Positions 52,684 to 64,000 of a stretch of 64,000 bases of DNA are shown here, one piece after another. This stretch comes from Hygrophila difformis (Eukaryota; Streptophyta; Magnoliopsida; Lamiales; Acanthaceae). Position 1 is the stretch's first letter; every line of letters starts with the position of its first letter. The stretch spans positions 56,755,120 through 56,819,119 of the forward strand of contig JAOANR010000004.1 in assembly GCA_030278955.1 (NCBI GenBank), written 5' to 3'. Under the pieces are notes generated by a model. It had not been told where the DNA came from. It made no database searches and was given only the letters and a program-made list of their open reading frames with translations. The position numbers and the translations under genes are program-made.

Positions 52684-52720
52684 CCTTTAATAATATTGCA
52701 TCTCTCTATCTATAGTACTA

Positions 52721-52922
52721 AACTATTAGAAAAATTGTGGATTGGATACTAAAATTATTGTAGCCAAAGAATTTCGGCCATTAAAATTATGGTAGCTGGC
52801 AAATTTCGGTCGCTTATATTTTTAGTCATTAACAAATTCCGGTCACTAACCTCTTTAAAAATCGAATTTTACGGGGAAAAAAAAAAATCAGTCGCTATAG
52901 CAAAAAATTCTTGTAATAGTAG
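52721..52922. mobile_element. Short CACTA-like MITE (~200 bp)
   Basis: ACTATTAGAAAAATTGTGG on the left pairs with AATTCTTGTAATAGT on the right, CACTA-type ends that have lost the first C. The interior repeats AATTTCGG and GGTAGC words, as in the fragment at 39995. Confidence 0.5.
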
Positions 52923-53889
52923 TAGTAAACTGCTTTATACAATTGATTTTTAATTATTAACCTGCTGAAAGACATACATACATGTTCTGTTTTTTCCAAT
53001 TTGCTACAATAATTATTAAATTTTCAATCATTGCTCTCATTATGTATATTCCCACATTTACTCACTTTTCTTTTTTATTATTTATAATTTATAATGCTAG
53101 TATTTAGTTTTGATTTCAAAATATACTGTATATATTGCCGACCAATCAGTTTGACGTTTTGTCCACCGGCCATAAATATTCTTGTATGTACAGTACAGCA
53201 CTCCACTTCTTGTCTAATAAAAAGAGAATAAAGAAGGGGTCTGGGAGTTTGAGTATATATACTATATAGAATTAATGCATTTTTTCCCACATGGATTTTG
53301 TACATTAATTAGAATTTGAGTATCTTATTATTATAAGTTGAAGAATATAATAATATGCGCATGCGTTTGATAAGAGTATATTCGCAGACATTATAGTATG
53401 TATATATATAAGAGTAACAGAGGAGTGAAATAAATGGTTTAATTAATTAAATAAATGGCGACGATGAATTAAAATTGATCGATAATGGGTGGTGTATACT
53501 AGAGAATATTATTGTAGTACACATACATATGATCAAGTATATAGCCATGACAGGGCAACAAGCGGTCTTATCATTTATCAATGTCACTTCTGCAGCAACC
53601 TTAATAATTCCAATTTCTAATTATAACAGAATATCAAGATAAGGACTATTCGATTTCGACCGCATATATCCAAAGTGGTAATAATAATGAAGGAAACCAC
53701 TACTACACATACAATAGCGATTGTTCTGATGTTCTCCCCGGCTTTTCATTCGTTACCGTTTTCATGATAGCTATATACATAGAGAGAGAAAGAAAAAATG
53801 AAATAATAAGGTCAAACTAATTTGATTCGTGGACAGCCCTGTGTGCCATGCAAATTACAAAATAATAAAGAATTGAAGAAATGATAAGG

Positions 53890-54020
53890 AGCCGGATGGA
53901 GAATTCGAAACCCTAACCAATAGGGGCATCAGGGGACTTGACCCGTTGGGAAGGAAATTAGGAAGGAGCAAGGCCCGCTAGCCGACGCTTGGAGTTCGAT
54001 TCTCATAAAAGTTTTTAGGT
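53890..54020. repeat. Possible SINE head remnants
   Basis: On the minus strand, 53895-53955 resembles the A-box/B-box head of the SINE family (GGGTTTCGAATTC; CGGGTCAAGTCCCC). The following GCTTGGAGTTCGATTCTC on the plus strand looks like another B box. No target duplication was found. Confidence 0.3.
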
Positions 54021-54395
54021 TAATAAATACCATTGAGCTCAGCTCATGTCACTACAAAATCCTATGTGTCTTATTTCATGTGATAATAATAACACATGGT
54101 ACTACTACATTTGTATTAACAAAACGGTGCACAAATGATCTGCCAGGCATAGAAACAATAAAACTAATACTACTAATAAAATACATACAGTAGTACATAG
54201 GGAATGTATCTCTACTGTGGTGGAATTGAGAATTGAATAATAGGAAAACGGAATTGGTAATATATATATAGGAGTAGTAGATAGGATTGTCATGTGAGAA
54301 GTATGTATATTGGCCGGCCAAATTGGTAGAGACTACTAATTAAAAGAAGCGCGGACTAGTATTCATTACACTACTATAATACTAGTAGTACAGAG

Positions 54396-54946
54396 CATAG
54401 TTGTTAAAAGATTTCGATCATCATCTTAGGATTTTACGATTTTACGATCACACCTCTGTAAACCGATCCCGATCCTTGTAGAATCTTAAAATTAGTAAGA
54501 TCTGGATAAGATCACGATCCTGATCGTAGAATGTTACAATCTTATGGTCATACTACCTTAAAAACTTCTACGATCTTAAGATCATATCCTTTTAAACGCA
54601 TAAAATTTTTGTAGTATTTTATGATTTGGGATCAAAATAACTTCTTTTATTTAATTTTAAACTTAAGAACTTGTACTCCTTATGTATGATGTGTTAAAAA
54701 ACATAATATATATGTATGTGGAAATATTTTATGTTTAGTTTTGATGTTTTTATACTGTATTGTATTAATTAACTTGCAAGATTAATAAACACACGAAATA
54801 ATGCATTTATTTGTTAGTATATATAATTGAATTTATCCATTATATATTACAATTTCATAAGATCTTAGGATCCCGATTCGATCCTACGATCTCCATCTTG
54901 CAAAGAGAAAAACGATCAATATAGAATCTCGATCTTAACAACCTTG
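54396..54946. mobile_element. Decayed hAT-like element D with ACGATC-type subterminal repeats
   Basis: CATAGTTGTTAAAAGATTTCG and the inverse of CAAGGTTGTTAAGATCGAG form the ends. Flanks GTACAGAG and GTACATAA agree at 6 of 8 positions. The outer zones are filled with ACGATC, GATCTTA and GATCCCG words. Confidence 0.5.
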
Positions 54947-55034
54947 GTACATAATACTACTGTATGTTTTATGCATGGTCCATCCCATCCCATTCCCATT
55001 GCCATCCCACTTTGTAAGACTATGTATCCATCAC

Positions 55035-55783
55035 GAATTAGGTTACTGTCCTGATTTATTAAAAATCAGGAAATCCAGACTGCTATATGGTTTATGTAGA
55101 CGTGCTGCCTTCCCAAAAATAATAAAGTAGTTGGCGTTTATGTGTACCACAATTAATAGGAATGTTAATCTGTTAATCCCACAATTTTAGGCAATAATTA
55201 GCAATTAATTGGGACCTATCAAAAAACGTTTTAGAGCAAATAAACCAATGTGTGTGCCATTAATCTGTGCTATTTATTTGATTGAATATGCTATATTACT
55301 TTATGGCTTATGGTACCATTTATCTTTGCTATATTTTTAATTACATATGCTATATTATTATTTAGACTATGTTGACATTCGCCTATGTTATATATTTGGT
55401 TAAATATGCTATACTACTAATTAGAATATGCTGTCATAAATTATTCTATAATAATCATACCAATGCACATATAAAAATGATTGTAGCTTTTTTGTTCCAA
55501 GTGTTGTGCCTTGTGGATCTGTACATCATCTCGGAGATGAGTTTACAAATTTAGATGATGCAATAAATCAGCTATAAATAGAATAACGGATTTCTTTAAA
55601 TTTGGTCCCAATTAATTGCTAATTATTGCCTAAAATTATGGGATTAACAGATTCACATTCCTATTAATTGGGTACACATAACTGCAACTACTTTATTATT
55701 TTTTGGATGGCGGCATATCCACTTAAACAATATAGCAGTCTGCATTTCCTGATTTTTAATAAATCAGGACATTAACCTAATCC
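55035..55783. mobile_element. Long-arm inverted-repeat element (MULE-like or unclassified)
   Basis: The arms, about 55035-55226 and 55605-55783, begin GAATTAGGTTACTGTCCTGA and the inverse of GGATTAGGTTAATGTCCTGA. Near each end is the small palindrome CCTGATTTATTAAAAATCAGG-type. The middle has degenerate TATGCTATATTA repeats. No clear target duplication was seen. Confidence 0.6.
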
Positions 55784-57572
55784 ATACCTTTTTCCTCAAT
55801 CCATACCTTTTTCCTCAGATGGATGCCCACTGTCCTGAGCTGTCCCCTCCATTAATATTATTACCATCAGTTAAAAGTATTACTTGAAAATTCCAGAAAC
55901 TAATTATTGATTTCTTTGATTAATCATTACTGTTTGGTAAACAGAAAAATGCATGAAATGAACCTCTCATACCTTGAACCCAACGCACTTACAATCTCAA
56001 GAATCGTAATCAACTGGCGACCTTAACTAATCAATCATATCTACCCCAATTTCAACCTATCATAATTCTTTTAATTTTTAATTGAGTCTTATCCAATTTT
56101 AGTGGCAAATCAAGATTTACTATCTATCTACTGTAGATATACTTCTTCACTTGTATTTTTTACATTGAATAACATCTGTGAAAATAATTGTAATGAATTG
56201 AAAATGCTAATGAAAAATAGATGTGGAGGTGGGACAAAGAATTGGGGAAGTTCAATTCATGATGAACATGGTAAGTAAGTAGCAGCACCCTTGATCCATG
56301 TTTCTACATAAAACTAAATGTGCGGACAAAAAAAGTTGAACTAAAACTTCCACCCTCCTGTTCCAGTATATTTAATTTAGTTTGTTTTTAAAATTAAATA
56401 ATAGTTGTATATGATTTAACTTATATTTAGTGGCTTAAAAACTAGCTAGGGTGATTGGCAACCAATTAGTCTGATCTACTATCATCATATATGTCTGGAC
56501 AGCAAAAAAAGATGCTAATTGGTGAATCGTCACATACACACCATACATATTACCTTCAAATTTCAATTCCTGTAAATTAAATATACACAGGAAAATAAGA
56601 TATAATATATGGACTAGATTCTTCTAAACAAATTCTTCAGATTCCTTATAGAGAAACTCCAATGCATAAATGCCAAAACACATGATCAAAATGTCATCAC
56701 TTGTGGTTGTGGGTCTTCCCTTTTTAGCCTATACTGAATTTTTTTTTGTTGTACCATAATTAATAAACATATAGTAGTACTACAGATCATTAGTATATCT
56801 AGTTGTGTGATTGCACCAAAGGAGGTAAAACGGTAATTGTTTAATTCCCTTCAACTTCAAACAAGAATGTAATCCAATTTTACACAATCACGAATTCATC
56901 AAGACCATTATCAACAACCATGCCCACCTGTTAATAGTGAGAAACATGAAAGAGTGCAGAAATTAATATCATTAATTAGGCCAGATTTTCTGTATACAAT
57001 CTTAGGAATTACCTAAAATTAGAAAGGAGAAATCACTCTTGAATAACCGAAGCTCACTCTTGAATTAATTCTTCAGTGGGATCTTAATGATTTTATAGCA
57101 CCAAATAGAATGGAGAACTATAAACAGTAGGGGGGAGACACAATGAGATTGAATGAATACTGATGAAAAAGAACGCGTTTGGCGCCAGCATCCTTTAACT
57201 GGTAGATATTGGACCTTCTAAAGCATGGAATGATAATGGATTGGGCTTCAGGAACGATCCTGTTAAGTTGAGCCCATAAAAATTTATTCATCCAGAAGGG
57301 TAAGTGCGGGTCTCAATTTGATTCACATAAATAAATGGAGATGGGAATATATTCTTTAAAAAATTTTAATACCAGTACTAGCTAGTATGGTATAATTCCA
57401 TAAGTCCACTCCATAATAGTGAATTTAACTCGATATATTAGCAGCCGCCAGGAGTTGAGGAATTACACAATAGTAAAGGATAGATTTAAAATTTTGCGCG
57501 TTATACTGCATGTGGACAGTATATAGCTCATGGGCCATGGCATAACCAGGAGCAATATATGGCTGCTGGCAT
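55784..57572. other. Intergenic DNA without recognised gene
   Basis: A 19-base unit AATCCATACCTTTTTCCTC occurs twice in tandem near 55779-55816. The rest is AT-rich with no supported feature. Confidence 0.4.
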
Positions 57573-57794
57573 CAGTAGCGAATCCTGAAAAATTTTTAAG
57601 TGATATTCTAAAAAATAGTAAAAGCTATATTTAATTGATGAAAAAAATGATTATAGTGACACCATAAAAATGAAATGGTGTCACCAAACCTAATTTCGTT
57701 AAATCTAAAAAAAAAAATCTACCTTAAAATAACAGTTTCATCAATTTAAGTGATTTCCCGTGCCACCCCTAATTATAACGTACATCCGCCCCTG
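57573..57794. mobile_element. Short hAT-type MITE E (222 bp)
   Basis: Ends CAGTAGCGAATCC and CATCCGCCCCTG are worn inverted repeats of the CAGGGGCGGAT kind. The flanking 8-base duplication GCTGGCAT is exact (57565-57572 and 57795-57802). Confidence 0.8.
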
Positions 57795-57802
57795 GCTGGC
57801 AT

Positions 57803-58395
57803 AATCAACAAAAAGAAAAAGAATAAAAAGAAAGAGCTGATACCGAGCCCATGTACAGGGCAACTGGGCAAGAGACTTGCTGGTGATCTGAAAAAAGAGG
57901 GACCGAGCATTGGTAACTCACAACAAATGGTTGAGTAAAGAATAAATACTAAACTTAATGAGGATTGGTTCCATATCGAAAGATTGAAACATGCTTGTAA
58001 GAAATAAGAATGAATTTTTTAGGTTCTCACGTATATCAACCATTGGTGTGGCTGCCGCTGTAAGGTACATTTAACAGGGCAATTGCTGCGTCGCTGGTCA
58101 GATTCAGATGAGGCATCATGTTCAAGGACAATGTTCTGAGGGCATGTGGCTGATGCCTTCACTGATAAGATCCCTCTCTCACTGCATCAGCAGCAGCAGC
58201 AGCATATGGAAGGGGCATTGGTCTTATATCTCCTGAATATCAAAAATTCAGCGCAAAAACAACTCAGTGCAAATAACCCTTCCTATAATATACATACAGC
58301 ATTCACTTCAAACCATCTGAATACAACTCTGTTCATAAAGAGTATTTCAAGCTTTATAGAAAGACAAACAGACAGGTATAAACGGTTACAAATAT
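57803..58395. other. 3' flank and probable 3' UTR of the LIFEGUARD gene
   Basis: No separate gene. A CAG/GCA microsatellite near 58186-58204 and moderate base composition next to 58396 suit a 3' UTR on the minus strand. Confidence 0.4.
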
Positions 58396-60225
58396 CTAAG
58401 CATCTGCAGCTCTGAAAATGTTGAGCAGAGACAGGAACAGGTTGATGATGTCAAGGTACAGCGCAACAGCAGCCCATATATACTCATCATAGGAATATCG
58501 CTTAATAAGATTGTCCGTGTCATAAATGATGTATCCACAGAATATTATTGAGGCCAGGACACCGTAGATCATCACGCTTGTCTTGCCAAGAGGGAAGAAC
58601 ATCTGCAACACAGTCGGTTCAAGAATCAGCATACCAACCTCATATGATGTATGATACATTAGTCTATCAAATTTATATCTTCCTGAAACTGTTAGAAAAC
58701 ACCTATTTTTTGTTTTGATTCATACCCATATTCAACAATTAGGATATCACTTCATTGGTCAAAACTCCTATATTTTTAAAAAAAGCAAAATAAAGCTTAA
58801 TAATCCCAATAAATTCAACTCCGGCACCTATACTGTGTGGTGACCTTATTCTTTCACCCCTAAAATTTGTTCGTAAAGATGGATCAGGTGATATACCATC
58901 TACGTGGAAGTATATTTAATGCTGAGTTTTGAAGAAAGTGAAGGTTTTTTCAAAGAGCGCACAAAATGGAGAGGGGATTTTTATTAACATCCCCTGTAGA
59001 AATATATGATAGGAACAATCCACACAAACCTGAATCATCCCAAACACCAAAAGCACCATGATAGCTCCAAACAAGAAAGGCCCAAGGAAATTGAAATCTT
59101 GTCCCCTCTTTGCAGCCCAGAATGTGTATAATGTGAGGCTGACGACCACAACAGCAGTTAAGATAGCAGACTCAAGAATAACTTTTCCTGCGGAAAATGC
59201 GTTACACAAGTTACAATTGATTAATGAAAGAGGAAGGCAATTAAAATACATTAGTTCTCCCGCCCAAAAATCCAGATAAAGAATTTAAGTGATAAATGAT
59301 TTTGTTAAAATTAATATAATGAATTGAGTCCAGGTTTTCTTCCACTGAATAATCAATCAAGACAAGTTGAAAGCATGATTTTCGAACAAATGAATATTAG
59401 ATTTAACACTACGTGAACTTTCTATGTTCATTAGTTGCCAAATTTCCTAACATCAGATGATTATTAATCAACACTCGCCCATTCAATCCAACCACCATCC
59501 ATACTATTATCGCCAAATCTTTCAAAACAAAGTATTATGCAAACATAATCTACATTAAGCAACAAAAGAAAATCTAATACTACTAGCAACTAGTTTCTTC
59601 CTTTTTAATTAGCATCATCGCCTGGCACTGATATTTCAGTCCATTAAATTGCAAACGAATGTAAAACACAAACATCATTCACAAAAAGAGCTGAACATAC
59701 TAACACAACGTCACTCACCACTGGTGTATGCGCACGTCAAGCCAACAGCAAACGATAGCGTTAACGTGAATAGTCCAAGCAGGAAGTAATTCACAGGATG
59801 CCTCTGGTAATAGTAATGCAGAGGGCACAGAACTACAATTCGAACAAAAAGAAACAAACCAAAATCACATTGGAAATCCACCAAAAACAAAACTGGAAAG
59901 GAAAAAAGAAGTCAACATTCAACTATTAACATCAAATTCACACAGTCGGTGGTTAAATCGAAGAAATCCTACCTACAAAGGGGGATATTATGAGCAGTAT
60001 GTAAATAACCAAGCCAGCCTGGGTCGTGGCGAAGAAAACATAGATTGGACGAACCGTCACAACGATACTGGCAACAACGATCGTTAGAAGAAGCTGAAGA
60101 CTAATAATCGTATATATTTTGCGAATAAAGGACCACCGCAATTGCGGATTGTCCGTCATCGCCGGATATAGCGGCTCCGCGCCGGATTCGACATCGTACT
60201 TTCCATAAACTTGTTGCCCCCACAT
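58396..60225 (-). CDS. LFG: LIFEGUARD protein (Bax inhibitor-1 family), complete 4-exon gene
   Basis: Exons 59973-60225, 59719-59832, 59030-59187 and 58396-58602 on the minus strand total 732 nt, 243 aa, all in phase. The N-terminus MWGQQVYGKYDVESGAEPLY is followed by LRWSFIRKIYTIISLQLLLT, the usual entry to seven membrane spans. Family hallmarks are CPLHYYYQRHPVNYFLLGLF, TLYTFWAAKRGQDFNFLGPF, CGYIIYDTDNLIKRYSYDEY and ALYLDIINLFLSLLNIFRA. LIFEGUARD proteins sit in ER, Golgi or tonoplast membranes and damp cell death, with roles in stress and powdery-mildew responses. The paired aspartates near the C-terminus (YDTDNLI, YLDII) match the proposed pH and calcium sensor of the TMBIM fold. The paralogue number cannot be assigned. 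Confidence 0.94.
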
Positions 60226-60510
60226 CCTTGACGAAAATCAGATTAACAGAGATGCAATTGAAGAAATTGGTAGAGAAACTAGGGTTTGGATTAGCTTGAG
60301 GGCGAAGAAATGGGAAAAGTGCGGGGATCTAAAAATATTGGGGAGATGAATATAGGGAAGACGAAGACCGAGGAAGGTTCTTGACGTATGTAGCGGAGAC
60401 TCGAACCGCCTCGTTGCACGTGCCACAGAGTTTTGTACCTAGCGTTCTAGGCTTCTCTAGTCACGTGCCGGTTATGTGAGTGACAAATTGGTATATCAGC
60501 GTGCTGCAGC

Positions 60511-61262
60511 TAGGGTGGGCAAAATATTCGAACTGATTCGTTGAACCGCTGAATCGAACCGAAACCGAATCAAATTTCCGGTTAACCGAGGACCCCGGAG
60601 CAAATACAAATATCAAATTTCAGTATTCGTCCGGTTCAAATACAAATACAAATACAAATACTTTAATTTTTTCCCCCGGTTAACCGAACCGAACCGAATA
60701 TATTTATTTTATTTTAAAAGTTATATATATTGTAAATATTATTGACATTTGATGGTATAAAATTATATATATAATATATATCATTATTTATTTAAGTATA
60801 TAATAACACAAATATAAAAAACTAAATAGCTAATTATCAAAATATATCATCATAATTAATAAGTCTATATTGATTTTTGTCTTTCAGACTACCCTATTAT
60901 TAAAATATATCTCTACACTAAGATTTGTTACATATACTAACATATTTTGATTACATTGAAAAGAACCATTTGATTCTATAGTTATATATATATATATATA
61001 TTTCTGAGTGTAATAACCTCGTCCGACCCTCTTAAAATGTATAATCATGTTTTCATTTATTAAATCTTTGAGTTTCGTAGATTTTTAAATATTCGAACCG
61101 AATCGTTTAACCGCTATATCTAATCGAAACCGAACCCCCGGTTAACCGAGGACTCCGGTTACAAATACAAATACTGAAATGAAGTATTTGTCCGGTTCAA
61201 ATACAAATACAAATACCTGAAAAATTCAGGTTAATCGAACCGTGCCCAGCTAGGCACCCCTA
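60511..61262. mobile_element. Non-autonomous hAT-type element C (752 bp)
   Basis: The left end TAGGGTGGGCAAAATATTCG pairs with GTGCCCAGCTAGGCACCCCTA at the right through a small internal duplication. The 8-base duplication GCTGCAGC is exact (60503-60510 and 61263-61270). Subterminal zones are packed with AACCGAA, GGTTAACCG and CAAATACAAATA words; the centre is AT-rich. Confidence 0.83.
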
Positions 61263-61595
61263 GCTGCAGCCTAGGATCACCTGGCCAGGCAGCTCTTTCC
61301 TTCAGCAACAGTCTTTCTTTTTATAAATCTCGACTTTCATTATCGAGATTTTTTTTTGAAATATAAACCCTTAAATAGCACAATTTAGTACTACTAATTA
61401 ATAAAATGAAATTGCTAAATTATTTAATAATAATATAAATATCTTTTTTGAAAAAATCTATAAAAGTTAAGAAATGAATGGACGTAAACAACCCATACCA
61501 CACTATATTATAAAAATATTTAATTTAGTTAAAAATATACATTTAATTTAAATAATAATGAAATTGGTGAAAATTATAGATTTAACAAAATATTG

Positions 61596-62238
61596 ACATT
61601 ACAGATCTGGGGGTGCCAAGCCTGTTCGCTATGTTGGTTGGATAGATGACGGGGATAATAGGCATTGTCATGCATACAGATGGGTGCGTGTTGGCTTCGG
61701 AAGGGATGTCAGGTTTTGGTGCGGTTCTTCGGGTGGCTGATGGATCCTTTATGAGTGCTTTGTGGAGGCAAGTTGGGTAGATGTGAAATCCTAGAGGTTG
61801 AAACGAGAGTCCTGTTGGAGGGGTTGCTTGCGGTTGAGGCTAAGGGCATAAGGGGGGTTAAGGTGTATGTGGATTCACTTGAAGTTGTTCGCATGGTGAA
61901 TGATAATGTGCCCATAATGTATTTGCTATGGCCGATTGTTGGTGAAGTGAGGAGGAAGATTCGGGAATTGGGATGCAGTGTGAAACATGTCTATCTTGAG
62001 GGGAATCATCAGGTTGCTGATTTATTGGCAAAAAAGGCGGCTCGGGGGAAGATTTCTATACTACATGGGCATTTCCTCCGAATGAGATTGTGCAAGCATT
62101 GGCTCAAGATGCGGCAGGGCTTCGCTATTGCCGTGTGTAGACTCATTTGAGTGTTTTGGTTTTTGTTGCTTGTTGTTTTTCATTTATTTTTTCTTTCTAT
62201 TTTTTCGTCCGTCTTCTCAGGCTTGTTCACCAAAAAAA
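61596..62238 (+). pseudogene. 5'-truncated LINE remnant with broken RNase H domain
   Basis: A plus-strand frame gives HTDGCVLASEGMSGFGAVLR near 61668-61737; after a frameshift near 61780 the frame 61755-62150 continues with ETRVLLEGLLAVEA, VYVDSLEVVRMVN and VYLEGNHQVADLLAKKAA. These are the ordered blocks of the RNase H domain of plant L1-type LINEs, with the D-E-D-D metal ligands still visible. The segment ends in CACCAAAAAAAAATATTGG, and AAAATATTG also precedes 61596, so a target duplication is likely. Frameshifted and truncated, hence non-functional. Confidence 0.7.
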
Positions 62239-62277
62239 AATATTGGATAATAATTTATATCTATTCATATTATATAC

Positions 62278-62527
62278 TTCCTCCGTTTTTTTTTATCTAC
62301 GTTTAAAAATGGCTACTGTTTACTCATGTACTTTGATTTAAAGTTTTATCATGGTTATAGTATAAGTTAAAATATAGTCAAGTGGGATCTTGTTAGATTC
62401 GTCTCATCTTGTAGTTTTTAAATATTGAACTTTTAGAATTTTTACATGTATAAATTTGAGTTATTAATGATTTAAAATATGCATTCGACTGCGTGCTGTG
62501 TGGGTCCGCAGCAATCTTTTAAAAACG
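62278..62527. mobile_element. Stowaway-like MITE S9, right end missing
   Basis: CTTCCTCCGTTTTTTTT at the left beside TA, with GTGGGATCTTGTTAGATTCG inside. At the right the expected GGAGGAAG is replaced by the start of S10: the sequence reads AAAAACG then TA then CTCCCTCCG. Confidence 0.78.
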
Positions 62528-62529
62528 TA

Positions 62530-62788
62530 CTCCCTCCGTCCCACTTCAGACGTCATGTTTGACTTTTTGGCACTGTTCATTGTTTAACTTCGACTCAATA
62601 TTATTGCAAATAAATATCTGAAAAAAATAGTCGAGTTCGGTCTTGTTAGATTCGTCTAATTGTGTAGTTTGAGAATATATATTTCACATAATTTTTACTT
62701 ATATATATTTTGAGATATGATCGATGTAAAAAGTGCACTGGATTGTGTGCAGAAATCAAACAAGACATTTTAAATGGGACGGAGGGAG
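62530..62788. mobile_element. Stowaway-like MITE S10 (259 bp)
   Basis: CTCCCTCCGTCCCACTTC and AATGGGACGGAGGGAG are near-perfect inverted ends beside TA. The interior matches S4 (GTCATGTTTGACTTTTTGGC). It is inserted at the right end of S9. Confidence 0.88.
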
Positions 62789-62790
62789 TA

Positions 62791-64000
62791 CTTCTTAAAA
62801 TAAAATTGATTTATTAACTTAATTCTTTGTTAAAATTATTTTTATATGATAAAATATTAGAACTATTACATATTGGATTACTTTCTAAAAAGTATTAGTA
62901 TATGCCAAAAGAATTAATTAATAGTGTATGAAATATATGCATAAACCTATTTTTTATTGTATGTTTCAAAGAAAATATATTATCCGAAGTTCAAAATAAA
63001 ATAAAATAATAAAATAATAATAATAAAAATTGAGTTCGATCCACAATTCGAGCCTTTTAAAGATCAAACCAAACTTGAGTCGGGGTCTGACTCTGACCCA
63101 CAATTGGAGTTTTAAAGTTGAACTCGCCAACAATGTTAGAGGCAGTGGACACTGGCCAGTGGTCGACATCAAACTTGCCGGAAATTATAGTGAATGTATC
63201 ATTTCACCAACAAATTTCACACTGCTAATTGTGTTACGGCCAAGTGTTTCGATGTTTCCCAAATAATCCAAAGTCGGTTGAGTCATGACTCTCTGTCATT
63301 TTTCATCCTGTCATGTTTCCAGCTTTGTCATTTCAATGTCTCATCATTTCCCTCTTGGAATACGTACAAACCTTTTGTCATTTCTATTGGACTTTTCACT
63401 ATTCTCCCTTAAGTAATGTAAACCACATTGCACGAGCTTTTGCCCATACTCGTTTCTAGTGGCAATAGAGATTTCAAAAAAAAAAAAAAACAATGGAAAA
63501 TAGAATGAGAAGAGCCTCATGTAATGCACTCCACTTGGCCTGGAAATGGAAACAATATTGACAAAAATATGTCGAGTTTCAGAATCTGGAAGTATGTACA
63601 CTTGATCTAGTAGACACTAGTGGTTGTCACTTTCATATAGCATAGCTTTATAATTATTGCCAAACTTTGTTTTGTACTACCGTTTCATAAAGAATAGCAT
63701 CATCTCAAGTGATTAATTTAACATGGTAAGATATTATGCTGTAAGCCAAGAGAATATATAAGTCCATATTGAGGGTTTAGTCTGTCTTAACTTTTGAGAT
63801 TCAGACCGGATCATTCATCAATCATCAGTGTCTTGGCCATCTCTCATTTCACCAATTTCACAGAAGTAAAGGTGCATAGATTCATTTTCCCAATGAAACA
63901 CAATCTTCATCCTTGCTTGTATAAGAATCAAATCCAAGACAATTGTATGACAAAATATTTAAACATCATCGATAACAAGTTCGGTATTTCATGAATATTA
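62791..64000. other. Intergenic DNA without recognised gene
   Basis: AT-rich to 63020, then less biased. Several short frames (for example 63030-63266 plus) show no domain. No repeat ends or RNA gene were recognised up to the window edge. Confidence 0.4.

Overview
This window is plant nuclear DNA from a flowering eudicot, possibly an asterid; the species cannot be fixed from the sequence. The evidence is GT-AG introns in plant families (tryptophan synthase alpha, pollen Ole e 1-like, P-class PPR, a SPIRRIG-type BEACH protein, an INDETERMINATE-domain zinc finger, SULTR3, LIFEGUARD), AT-rich intergenic DNA, and dense small transposons of plant type. No operons, CRISPR arrays, phage or viral genes were seen.

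Layout. 1-2316 (+): the 3' part of a tryptophan synthase alpha gene, cut by the window edge. 2934-3595 (-): a two-exon secreted Ole e 1-like gene. 3.8-9.3 kb: AT-rich DNA with a ~410-bp tandem duplication split by a hAT element, then a long 3' flank. 9312-10850 (-): an intronless PPR gene with a telo-box/site II promoter. 12125-29235 (-): a complete 19-exon SPIRRIG-type BEACH gene whose exon lengths add up to an uninterrupted 3556-aa frame. 29.9-33.6 kb: two Mutator-like elements, one a foldback with a nested Stowaway, the other a Pack-MULE carrying the N-terminal coding part of a C2H2-like zinc-finger gene. 34625-37623 (-): an INDETERMINATE-domain (IDD) transcription factor. 38-42 kb: SINE, CACTA, Tourist-like and hAT elements. 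42990-47499 (-): a 12-exon SULTR3;1-type sulfate transporter of 656 aa. 48-58 kb: a gene-free stretch of MITEs, microsatellites and SINE pieces. 58396-60225 (-): a 4-exon LIFEGUARD (Bax inhibitor-1 family) gene of 243 aa. 60.5-62.8 kb: a hAT element, a 5'-truncated LINE with an RNase H remnant, and two abutting Stowaways.

The genes are unrelated housekeeping and developmental loci and do not form a pathway. All except the first lie on the minus strand. The most informative content is the mobile DNA: at least nine Stowaway-like MITEs sharing an internal motif, hAT elements with intact 8-bp target duplications and family-specific subterminal word repeats, a SINE family with copies traceable by target duplications, and the Pack-MULE. 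Exon boundaries were read by hand from splice signals and checked for phase. Family assignments rest on recognised motifs, not database searches.
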